This document shows positions 9,093-16,444 of a stretch of DNA of 64,000 nt, piece after piece. The notes under the pieces were generated by a model that worked only from the letters and a program-made list of their open reading frames with translations, was not told the DNA's origin and did not search any database. The stretch covers positions 2,232,001 to 2,296,000 of the forward strand of contig NZ_CP033073.1 of the NCBI RefSeq assembly GCF_003675325.1. Direction: 5' to 3'. The position numbers were made by a program, and so were the translations under genes. Positions within the stretch are counted from its first letter, which is position 1; each line of letters begins with the position of its first letter. This stretch comes from Streptomyces dangxiongensis. Its GTDB lineage: Bacteria; Actinomycetota; Actinomycetes; Streptomycetales; Streptomycetaceae.

Positions 9093-10160
9093 TTGACCGA
9101 CAGCTCCGTACCCGCCGCCCGCGCCACCGGCGGCGATCTGCACGCCTTCATCGCCGGGCTGCCCAAGGCCGAACTGCACGTGCACCACGTCGGCTCCGCC
9201 TCCCCCCGGATCGTCGCGGAACTGGCCGCCCGCCACCCCGACTCCAAGGTCCCCACCGACCCCGAGGCCCTGGCCGACTACTTCACCTTCACGGACTTCG
9301 CGCACTTCATCGAGGTGTACCTGTCGGTCGTGGACCTCATCCGCACCCCGGAGGACGTCCGGCTGCTCACCTACGAGGTGGCCCGGGACCTGGCCCGGCA
9401 GCAGGTGCGGTACGCCGAGCTGACCATCACCCCCTTCTCCTCCACCCGCCGCGGGATCGAGGAGCAGTCCTTCATGGCCGCGATCGAGGACGCCCGCAAG
9501 GCGGCCGAGGCCGAGTTCGGGACCGTACTGCGCTGGTGCTTCGACATACCCGGCGAGGCCGGTCTCGAGGCGGCCGAGGAGACCACGCGGCTGGCCACCG
9601 ACGACCGGGTCCGTCCGGAGGGCCTGGTGTCGTTCGGGCTCGGCGGGCCCGAGATCGGCGTGCCCCGGCCGCAGTTCAAGCCGTACTTCGACCGGGCGCT
9701 CGCGGCCGGTCTGCACTCCGTTCCGCACGCCGGTGAGACGACCGGCCCGCAGACGGTGTGGGACGCGCTGACCGAGCTGCGCGCCGAGCGGATCGGGCAC
9801 GGCACCAGCTCGGCGCGGGATCCCCGGCTGCTCGCCCATCTCGCCGAGCACCGCATCCCGCTGGAGGTGTGCCCGACCTCCAACATCGCCACCCGCGCGG
9901 TCCGCACCCTGGACGAGCACCCGCTCAAGGAGTTCGCGCGCGCCGGGGTGCTGGTCACGATCAACTCGGACGACCCGCCGATGTTCGGCACCGACCTCAA
10001 CAACGAGTACGCGGTGGCCGCCCGTCTCCTCGGTCTGGACGAGCGCGGTCTCGCCGACCTCGCGAAGAACGCCGTCGAGGCCTCGTTCCTGGACGCGGAG
10101 GGCAAGGCGCGGATCATCGCGGAGATCGACACGTACACCACCGGGCGGCTCGCCTCCTGA
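9093..10160 (+). CDS. Adenosine-deaminase family enzyme, probably aminodeoxyfutalosine deaminase
   Basis: 355-residue metal-dependent amidohydrolase. Metal ligands ELHVHHVGS (residues about 29-37), HAGET, the GHG motif ERIGHGTS and NSDDPPMFG are all present, and CPTSN occurs before the last. The HHVGSAS signature and genomic position match, from memory, the Streptomyces Add2 branch that deaminates aminodeoxyfutalosine in the futalosine menaquinone pathway rather than plain adenosine deaminase. TTG at 9093 is the start: GGGGAGG lies about 7 bases upstream and no ATG/GTG fits. No other menaquinone gene is nearby. Family 0.95 sure, substrate about 0.6. Confidence 0.85.
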   Translation: MTDSSVPAARATGGDLHAFIAGLPKAELHVHHVGSASPRIVAELAARHPDSKVPTDPEALADYFTFTDFAHFIEVYLSVVDLIRTPEDVRLLTYEVARDLARQQVRYAELTITPFSSTRRGIEEQSFMAAIEDARKAAEAEFGTVLRWCFDIPGEAGLEAAEETTRLATDDRVRPEGLVSFGLGGPEIGVPRPQFKPYFDRALAAGLHSVPHAGETTGPQTVWDALTELRAERIGHGTSSARDPRLLAHLAEHRIPLEVCPTSNIATRAVRTLDEHPLKEFARAGVLVTINSDDPPMFGTDLNNEYAVAARLLGLDERGLADLAKNAVEASFLDAEGKARIIAEIDTYTTGRLAS

Positions 10161-10179
10161 CGCCCACCACAATGGGGTC

Positions 10180-10866
10180 ATGCAGACCGTGACCGCCGTG
10201 GCCCACCGCGGCGACCCCTACCGTTTCCGCGAGAACACGACCGACTCGCTGCGTTCCGCGCTCGACCTGGGCGCGGACGCCGTCGAGATCGACGTACGGC
10301 TCACCCGTGACGGCGTCCCCGTGCTGCTGCACGACGACACGCTCCAGCGGCTGTGGGGGGTGGAACGGCCACTGCGCTCGCTGTCCGCCGAGGAGGTGCG
10401 CGGTCTCACGGCGGGCGGGGTGCCGACGCTGGCGGAGGCTCTGGCCGCGACCGGTGACAGCCGGGTGCTGGTGGACCTGTGCGGACGGGTCGACCGCCGG
10501 ACGGTCGAGCGGGTCCTGGACGCCGTACGGCAGAGCGGGGCCCGGGACCGGGTGTACTACTGCGCGGGCGCCGAGGCGATGCTCGCCGTCCGCGCCGCGG
10601 ACCCGGCCGCCGAGATCGCCCTGACGTGGACGTCCTCGGCGCCGCCGCGGCCCGCGCTGCTGGCGGTGGTGCGCCCCCGCTGGCTCAACTACCGCTTCTC
10701 GCTGGTCGGCCGGGAGCTGGCCGCGCGGGTCCACCGCGACGGCTGCCTGCTGTCGGTGTGGACCCCGGACACCCGCCGCGCCATGCGCCGGCTGCTGGAC
10801 CTCGGGGTGGACTCGATCACGACGAACCGCATCGACGTCCTGCACACCCTGCGCACCCCCCGGTGA
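10180..10866 (+). CDS. Glycerophosphodiester phosphodiesterase
   Basis: 228 residues, GDPD TIM-barrel family. The catalytic pieces are visible: AHRGDPYRFRENT (His, Arg, Glu), EIDVRLTRDG (Glu/Asp metal ligands) and LLHDDTLQRLWG (second His). The C-terminal WTPDTRRAMRRLLDLG and GVDSITTNRI are typical. No signal peptide, so a cytoplasmic enzyme that cleaves glycerophosphodiesters to glycerol-3-phosphate and an alcohol. It starts 19 bases after the deaminase, so probably co-transcribed. Confidence 0.9.
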   Translation: MQTVTAVAHRGDPYRFRENTTDSLRSALDLGADAVEIDVRLTRDGVPVLLHDDTLQRLWGVERPLRSLSAEEVRGLTAGGVPTLAEALAATGDSRVLVDLCGRVDRRTVERVLDAVRQSGARDRVYYCAGAEAMLAVRAADPAAEIALTWTSSAPPRPALLAVVRPRWLNYRFSLVGRELAARVHRDGCLLSVWTPDTRRAMRRLLDLGVDSITTNRIDVLHTLRTPR

Positions 10867-11050
10867 CCGCGCCGCCCCCCGGGGGACCAGGCGCCCCCGT
10901 AGGGGTGATCCCTGGCGATTCCCTTGAGGAGACGGGCGTTGCTCGGGGCAGAGCGGGGGTCGTATGCCCTCCTCGGTGAGGATCCGCCCTCCGCCCCGGC
11001 GCCGGAGGATGATCTCGCGTCCTCTTCCCGATCTCCTCAAGGAGTCCCGC

Positions 11051-12187
11051 ATGCGCCGAAACAGCCGCTCCCTCCTCCTGGCCACCGGTCTCGTCGCCGC
11101 GCTGGCCGCCGGCCCGCTGGCCGTTCCCGCGTCCGCCGCGCCGCCGGTGCCGGCTTCCGCCGGTGCCACGGCCGGCCCGGACGGCGAGGCCCTCGCCGCC
11201 GCGATCGCCGGGCTCCCCGACCAGGACGCCACCGCCGCACTGCTCCGCGTCGGCGGCGACGGGACCTGGCGCGGGACGGCCGGCGTACGGGACGTCAGGA
11301 CGGGGGCACCGGCGCTGGAGAACGGGCGGTTCCGGGCCGGGTCGGTGACGAAGGTGGTCACCGCGTCGATCGTGCTCCAGTTGGCCGCACAGGGCCGGAT
11401 CGATCTGGACGGCACCGTGCAGCGGTACCTGCCGGGCCTGCTCACCGATGAGTTCTCCCCCATCACCGTGCGGCAGCTACTCGATTACACCAGCGGTCTG
11501 CGCCCGGGGGCGTCGTTGGGCGACACCGTCGAGGACGGTTATCCGCACCGCTTCGAGACGCTGACGCCCCGCCAGGTGGTGGCGGCCTCCGTGGCGCAGG
11601 GTCCCGCGGACGCGCCGGGTGCGCGGCAGGAGTACGGCAACATCCACTACACCGTGCTCGGCATGCTCATCGAGAAGGTGACCGGTGACACATACGCGCA
11701 CCAGGCCGAGGTGCGGATCTTCCGGCCGCTCGGTATGCGGCACAGCTCCTTCCCGGCCGGTGCGGATCCCCGCATCCACGGGCCGCACAACCGCGGCTAC
11801 GACTGGATCGACGGCAAGCTGGTCGACGTGACCGACTGGAACATGACCGACCGCTTCGCCGCCGGCGACCTGATCTCGACGAACGCCGATCTGGAGCGGC
11901 TGCTGGTGGGGCTGTTCCGCGGCCGGGTGGTGCCCGAGCCGCAGCGGACGGAGATGTTCACGCTGCCCGACGTGCCCGGGGCGCGGTACGGGGCGGGGCT
12001 GGAGCGCTTCGAACTGAACGGCCGGGTGATCTGGGGCAAGACCGGCTCGCGCCCGGGGTACGCGACGGTGATCGCGGCGACCCGGGACCTGTCCCGCACC
12101 CTGGTCTACTCGGTCGACTCCACGGACGCGAAGGGCGACGGTCTCGCCGTCGCCCAGCGCTTCGCGTTCCCCGCGTTCAACCGCTGA
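11051..12187 (+). CDS. Secreted S12 serine hydrolase (beta-lactamase class C / D-Ala-D-Ala carboxypeptidase type)
   Basis: 378 residues with a Sec signal peptide (LLLATGLVAALAAG ending in VPASAAPPV, cleavage near residue 30). The catalytic S-x-x-K is SVTK in RAGSVTKVV (about residue 100), Y-x-N is YGN in EYGNIHYT, and the third motif is KTG in WGKTGSRPG. This is the active-site triad of secreted DD-peptidases and class C enzymes. ATG at 11051 is chosen for the AAGGAG about 7 bases upstream and the signal peptide directly after. It stands alone. Cell-wall carboxypeptidase or esterase activity cannot be separated by sequence. Confidence 0.88.
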   Translation: MRRNSRSLLLATGLVAALAAGPLAVPASAAPPVPASAGATAGPDGEALAAAIAGLPDQDATAALLRVGGDGTWRGTAGVRDVRTGAPALENGRFRAGSVTKVVTASIVLQLAAQGRIDLDGTVQRYLPGLLTDEFSPITVRQLLDYTSGLRPGASLGDTVEDGYPHRFETLTPRQVVAASVAQGPADAPGARQEYGNIHYTVLGMLIEKVTGDTYAHQAEVRIFRPLGMRHSSFPAGADPRIHGPHNRGYDWIDGKLVDVTDWNMTDRFAAGDLISTNADLERLLVGLFRGRVVPEPQRTEMFTLPDVPGARYGAGLERFELNGRVIWGKTGSRPGYATVIAATRDLSRTLVYSVDSTDAKGDGLAVAQRFAFPAFNR

Positions 12188-12202
12188 CGTACCGCGCCGG
12201 GT

Positions 12203-12733
12203 TCATCCCGCCGCGCCGACGGCCGCGGGCGCGAGCGGCGCGACGAGCGCCTCCAGCCGCTTGATCTTCTTCCGTACGACGTACAGCGGGATCACTCCGA
12301 AGACGCCGAACGACATGTCGATCAGGGTCCACCAGAAGGGGATCCCGCGGACGGGACCGCAGACGAGGGCGAGCGGGACGATCCCGGCGCAGGCGATCAT
12401 CCCGAACTCGACGACCCAGATGTTGCGCACGGGGTCGCGGTACGGGCCGTAGAAGGCGACGGCGATGGCGAGGTGCGCGAAGGCCAGCCAGTCGGTGCCG
12501 TAGAGGACGAAGGGGTGGTCGGCGTCGACGGCGTCCAGCCCGTCGCGCACCCGGGAGATCCAGCCCGTCAGTCCCGGCAGATGCTCGGGCACGGACAGCG
12601 CGCGCAACGCGCTCTCGGTCCAGCGCAGTTCGTGCACCAGCGGGAACGCGGTGGCCCCGCTCAGCACGAGACACACGACGAAGAGAACCAACCAGACGCG
12701 GATGCCCCTGAGCAGGGCGGCTCTGTCGCTCAT
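12203..12733 (-). CDS. Four-helix membrane protein of unknown function
   Basis: 176 residues with four hydrophobic helices (WLVLFVVCLVLSGATAFPLV; LAFAHLAIAVAFYGP; IWVVEFGMIACAGIVPLALV; FWWTLIDMSFGVFGVIPLYV) and a basic C-terminal tail (RKKIKRLE). I do not recognise a named family with certainty. A perfect 14-base palindrome lies 22 bases before the ATG, suggesting repression by a TetR-type protein. It is convergent with the S12 hydrolase, their stops 15 bases apart. Confidence 0.7.
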   Translation of the reverse strand: MSDRAALLRGIRVWLVLFVVCLVLSGATAFPLVHELRWTESALRALSVPEHLPGLTGWISRVRDGLDAVDADHPFVLYGTDWLAFAHLAIAVAFYGPYRDPVRNIWVVEFGMIACAGIVPLALVCGPVRGIPFWWTLIDMSFGVFGVIPLYVVRKKIKRLEALVAPLAPAAVGAAG

Positions 12734-12754
12734 GCCCGAACCCTACGCCCAGAA

Positions 12755-12768
12755 TTGAACGCGTTCAA
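12755..12768. promoter_or_regulatory. Perfect palindrome TTGAACGCGTTCAA, candidate TetR-type operator
   Basis: The 14-base palindrome sits 22 bases upstream of the ATG of the leftward membrane protein gene and just after the leftward potD-like gene. Its symmetry and TTGAAC half-site are like operators of TetR-family repressors. The nearest TetR gene in the window (35.8 kb) is far away, so the cognate regulator is unknown. Confidence 0.5.
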
Positions 12769-12811
12769 AACAGCCCGGCGGTTGCCCGTCCACCACCCCG
12801 CGGGCGCGTCG

Positions 12812-14005
12812 TCACAGACCCGCGATCCGGTTCCAGCGCCGGGCGAACTCCCCGCGTTCCGTGGACGTGATGTCACGGGCGATCGCGAGACGCTTGCGCA
12901 TGCCGGCGTCCGGGAAGATCAACGGGTTGTCGGCGAGGGCCGCGGTGTCCTTGTCCCGGGACGCGGCCAGGACGTCGCGGGCGGCCGGGACCGGGCACAC
13001 GTAGTTGACCCAGGCGGTGAGCCGCGCGGCGGGCCCGGGGGCGTAGTAGTAGTCGATCAGGCGCTCGGCGTTGGCCTTGTGGCGGGCCCGGTCGGGGATC
13101 ATCAGGGAGTCGGACCACAGCTCGGCGCCCTCCTCGGGGACGACGAAGCGGATGTCGGGGTTGTCGGCCTGGAGCTGGATGACGTCGCCGGAGTACGCCT
13201 GGCAGGCCAGCACATCGCCGCTGACCAGGTCCTTGGTGTAGTCGTTGCCGGTGAAGCGGCGGATCTGGCCCCGCCGGACCTCCCGCTCCACCTGGTCGCA
13301 CATCCGGTGGAAGTCGTCGGCGGTCCACCGCGTGATGTCCACGCCGTTGCCCTGCATGAGCAGCGCGAACGCCTCGTCCAGGCCGGACAGGAGCGTGACC
13401 CGGCCCTTGAGGTCCTTCGCCCACAGGTCGGAGACGCGGCGGATCTCGCGGCCGAGCCTGCGGTGGTCGTAGGCGATGCCGGTGATGCCCGACTGCCAGG
13501 GCACGGTGAACCGGCGGCCCGGGTCGAAGGCGGGTGAGCGGAGCAGCGGGTCCAGGTTCTTCGCCACGTTCGGCTGGCGGGCGCGGTCCATCTCCTGGAC
13601 CCAGCCCAGGCGGACGTAGCGGGCGCACATCCAGTCGCTGATGACGATCAGGTCCCGGCCGGTGGCCTGGTGGTTCATCAGCGCCGGGCTGATCTTGCCG
13701 AAGAACTCGTCGTTGTCGTTGATCTCCTCCACGTAGTCGACGGAGATCCCGGTACGCCTCCCGAACGCCTCCAGCGTGGGCCGGCGGCTCGGGTCGTCGT
13801 CGTCGGTGTCGATGTAGAGGGGCCAGTTCGCCCAGGTCAGCTTCCGGTCGGCCGCCGACCGGTCGGTCGCGGACCGGTCGCCGGGCCGGACGTAGGCGGC
13901 GGGTACCCCGCAGCCGGCCAGGGCACCGAGCGCGGCGGTGCCGCCGAGGGCGGCGAGGAGGGAGCGGCGGGACGGCGCGGACGTACGGGTAGAAATCTGG
14001 GGCAC
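12812..14005 (-). CDS. Second PotD-like polyamine-binding lipoprotein, orphan
   Basis: 397 residues. N-terminus SRRSLLAALGGTAALGALAG with lipobox LAGC near residue 30, so Tat-style signal and lipid anchor. Family segments NWPLYIDTDDDD, NDNDEFFGKI, GNDYTKDLVSGDVLA and WVNYVCPVPAARDV parallel the first PotD; the two copies are clearly paralogous. GTG at 14005 is the best start, although its ribosome site is weak (TTCCGGG). No permease or ATPase accompanies it, so it may feed PotABC at 1.2-4.0 kb with a different amine, or act as a sensor. An aldehyde dehydrogenase lies upstream on the same strand behind a terminator. Confidence 0.85.
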   Translation of the reverse strand: MPQISTRTSAPSRRSLLAALGGTAALGALAGCGVPAAYVRPGDRSATDRSAADRKLTWANWPLYIDTDDDDPSRRPTLEAFGRRTGISVDYVEEINDNDEFFGKISPALMNHQATGRDLIVISDWMCARYVRLGWVQEMDRARQPNVAKNLDPLLRSPAFDPGRRFTVPWQSGITGIAYDHRRLGREIRRVSDLWAKDLKGRVTLLSGLDEAFALLMQGNGVDITRWTADDFHRMCDQVEREVRRGQIRRFTGNDYTKDLVSGDVLACQAYSGDVIQLQADNPDIRFVVPEEGAELWSDSLMIPDRARHKANAERLIDYYYAPGPAARLTAWVNYVCPVPAARDVLAASRDKDTAALADNPLIFPDAGMRKRLAIARDITSTERGEFARRWNRIAGL

Positions 14006-14142
14006 CCCGGAAGCATGCCGTCCCGGCGCGCGGCCGGACAATCGACGCTGCGTCGAGCGGGACGGCGCCGGGCCGACACCTTGTCGATCAAGCGCGCGGT
14101 GCGTGCGTCCACCGCCGGTCGGCCACCCGGCGGCACGACACA

Positions 14143-14187
14143 GCGCGGCCCGCGGACGGAGAGGTGATCCGTCCACGGGCCGCGCTG
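14143..14187 (-). terminator. Strong hairpin after aldehyde dehydrogenase 2
   Basis: A 20-base arm at 14143-14162 pairs with 14168-14187 with one mismatch and a 5-base loop (GGTGA). It lies between the end of the leftward aldehyde dehydrogenase and the start of the leftward potD-like gene, so it should end transcription of the former. No T-tract, as usual in Streptomyces. Confidence 0.75.
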
Positions 14188-14222
14188 CGGGGCGCCGCCG
14201 ATGCCCTGTTCCGGCGACACCG

Positions 14223-14330
14223 TCAGTTCAGCGACACCGTGACGTGCTTGATCCGCCGCCGGTCCAGCGACGTCACGTGCTTGATCCGCCGTCAGTCCAG
14301 CGACGTCATCACGTGCTTGATCCGGGTGTA
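14223..14330 (-). repeat. Triplicated 3' end of aldehyde dehydrogenase 2, in frame past its stop
   Basis: Three tandem units of 33-36 bases, each containing a version of ATCAAGCACGT(C/G)ACG and TCGCTG(G/A)AC. The unit nearest the gene encodes its last residues (IKHVMTSLD, then TGA at 14292-14294). The next two continue in the same frame as RRIKHVTSLDR and RRIKHVTVSLN, closed by a second TGA at 14223-14225. The copies have diverged slightly. Confidence 0.8.
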
Positions 14331-15730
14331 GTCCTCGAACCCGTACCCCGACAGGTCCTTGCCGTAGCCGGACTTCTTGAAGCCGCCGTGCGGCATCTCC
14401 GCGACCAGCGGGATGTGGGGGTGTTGATCCACACGCAGCCGAAGTCCAGCTTCTTGGACATGCGCATCGCGCGGCCGTGGTCCTTGGTCCACACCGAGGA
14501 CGCGAGGGCGTACTCGACGCCGTTGGCGTACGCGAGGGCCTGCTCCTCGTCCGTGAAGGACTGGACGGTGATGACCGGGCCGAAGACCTCGTTCTGCACG
14601 ATCTCGTCATCCTGCTTCAGGCCGGAGACGACGGTCGGGGCGAAGAAGTAGCCCTTGTCGCCGACCCGCTCGCCGCCCGCCTCGACCTTGGCGTGCGCCG
14701 GGAGGCGGTCGATGAAGCCGGCGACCTGCTTGAGCTGGTTGGGGTTGTTCAGCGGGCCGAAGAGGACGTCCTCGTCGTCGGGCTGCCCGGTCTTCGTCTC
14801 GGACGCGGCCTTGGCGAGAGCCGCCACGAACTCGTCGTGGATGGACTCCTGGACGAGCACGCGGGTCGCGGCCGTACAGTCCTGGCCGGCGTTGAAGAAG
14901 CCCGCGACGGAGATGTCCTCGACGGCCTTGGCGATGTCGGTGTCCTCGAAGACGACGACCGGGGCCTTGCCGCCCAGCTCCAGGTGGACCCGCTTGAGGT
15001 CCTTGGACGCGGACTCGGCGACGGACATGCCGGCGCGTACGGAGCCGGTGATGGAGGCCATCGCCGGGGTCTCGTGCTCGACCATCAGGCGGCCGGTGTC
15101 GCGGTCGCCGCAGATGACGTTGAAGACGCCCTCGGGCAGGATCGAGCCGATGATGTCGGCGATCAGGACGGTGGAGGCCGGGGTGGTGTCCGACGGCTTC
15201 AGGACGACCGTGTTGCCGGCCGCGACGGCCGGGGCGAACTTCCACACGGCCATCATCATCGGGTAGTTCCACGGCGCGACCTGCGCGCAGACGCCGACCG
15301 GCTCGCGGCGGACGATCGAGGTCATCCCGTCCATGTACTCGCCCGCCGAGCGGCCCTCCAGCATCCGCGCCGCGCCCGCGAAGAAGCGGATCTGGTCGAC
15401 CATCGGCGGGATCTCCTCGGAGCGGGTGAGCCCCACCGGCTTGCCGGTGTTCTCGACCTCGGCCGCGATCAGCTCCTCGGCGCGCTCCTCGAACGCGTCC
15501 GCGATCTTCAGGAGGGCCTTCTGCCGCTCGGCGGGCGTGGTGTCGCGCCAGGCGGGGAAGGCGCGGGCGGCGGCCTCCATGGCGGCGTCCACGTCCGCCT
15601 GCCCCGACAGCGGCGCGGTCGCGTAGGCCTCGCCCGTCGCGGGGTTGACCACCTCGGTGGTCCGTCCGTCGGCGGCGTCCCGGAACTCACCGCCGATGTA
15701 GTTGCGCAGACGACGCAGCTCGGTGCTCAC
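14292..15730 (-). pseudogene. Aldehyde dehydrogenase 2 (aminobutyraldehyde/succinate-semialdehyde type), frameshifted near 3' end
   Basis: About 478 residues if repaired. ELGGKAP (Glu about residue 251) and GQDCTAATRV (Cys about residue 285) are intact. The frame breaks at a run of five G (14417-14421): upstream it reads FGCVWIN, and beyond the break only the other frame gives the expected HIPLVAEMPHGGFKKSGYG and DLSGYGFEDYTRIKHV. Two extra bases, or one missing, explain it. As written, the protein would end in about 40 unrelated residues at 14309. GTG at 15730 has AGGAGG 6 bases upstream. It is divergent from the AsnC regulator and aminotransferase. Probably a sequence error rather than a dead gene. 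Confidence 0.75.
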
Positions 15731-15826
15731 TGCCGGCCTCCTGATCTGGTTCTGGCTGTCCAAACGCTGAGACACACACCCTAGTCGCCATACCCACGTT
15801 TTCAACACCCCCACCGCCGCCGCTTC

Positions 15827-15888
15827 TGCGAAATCCGCAAGGTCCGGTCTCGTAAACAACGAATTTCATCGCTCGCACCTTGCGAAAC
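15827..15888. promoter_or_regulatory. Candidate AsnC/Lrp operator between divergent genes
   Basis: Direct repeats TGCGAAA at 15827-15833 and 15881-15887, plus the inverted pair CGCAAGGT (15836-15843) and ACCTTGCG (15877-15884). They lie between the leftward aldehyde dehydrogenase 2 and the rightward AsnC-family gene, where an Lrp-type protein normally controls itself and its neighbours. Inference from position and symmetry. Confidence 0.45.
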
Positions 15889-15915
15889 TGTCGAGACGTC
15901 GTGCAGAGTGAGGTC

Positions 15916-16419
15916 GTGGCCAGTCGAAGCGCAGACCAGAGGGACTCGTCCCGCGAGTCCAGGAACGGCACCCCCCAGTTGGATGCCGTCTCCCTCGCCA
16001 TCATCCAGCAGCTCCAGGAGGACGGCCGCCGGCCGTACGCCGCGATCGGCAAGGCCGTGGGCCTGTCGGAGGCGGCCGTGCGCCAGCGCGTGCAGAAGCT
16101 GCTGGACCAGGGCGTGATGCAGATCGTCGCCGTCACGGACCCGCTCACCGTGGGCTTCCGCCGGCAGGCGATGGTCGGCATCAACGTCGAGGGCGATGTC
16201 GAGTCGATCGCGGACGCGCTGACCGACATGTCGGAGGTCGAGTACGTGGTGATGACCGCGGGCTCGTTCGACATCCTCGCGGAGATCGTCTGCGAGGACG
16301 ACGACCACCTGCTGGGCGTCATCAACAAACGCATCCGTGCCCTGCCCGGCGTGCGCTCCACCGAGAGCTTCGTCTACCTGAAGCTCAAGAAGCAGACCTA
16401 CATGTGGGGAACCCGATAA
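15916..16419 (+). CDS. AsnC/Lrp-family transcription regulator
   Basis: About 167 residues. N-terminal winged helix-turn-helix (LDAVSLAIIQQLQEDGRRPY, then IGKAVGLSEAAVRQRVQKL), followed by an Lrp-type RAM/ligand domain with TAGSFDILAEIV and the usual end VYLKLKKQTYMWGTR. Start is uncertain: GTG at 15916 has GAGG just upstream; GTG at 15901 and ATG at 15880 are in the same frame. Followed after 19 bases by the aminotransferase and divergent from aldehyde dehydrogenase 2, so it likely controls amine catabolism in response to an amino acid or aminobutyrate. Confidence 0.88.
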   Translation: MASRSADQRDSSRESRNGTPQLDAVSLAIIQQLQEDGRRPYAAIGKAVGLSEAAVRQRVQKLLDQGVMQIVAVTDPLTVGFRRQAMVGINVEGDVESIADALTDMSEVEYVVMTAGSFDILAEIVCEDDDHLLGVINKRIRALPGVRSTESFVYLKLKKQTYMWGTR

Positions 16420-16444
16420 CCGTGAGGACCCGATAACCGTGAGC
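16411..16444 (+). repeat. 17-base tandem duplication supplying the aminotransferase ribosome site
   Basis: The unit ACCCGATAACCGTGAG(G/C) occurs at 16411-16427 and 16428-16444. The first copy holds the AsnC stop codon and a GTG; its GAGGA end now serves as ribosome site 10 bases before the GTG start at 16439 in the second copy. A recent slippage event at an intercistronic junction. Confidence 0.85.
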
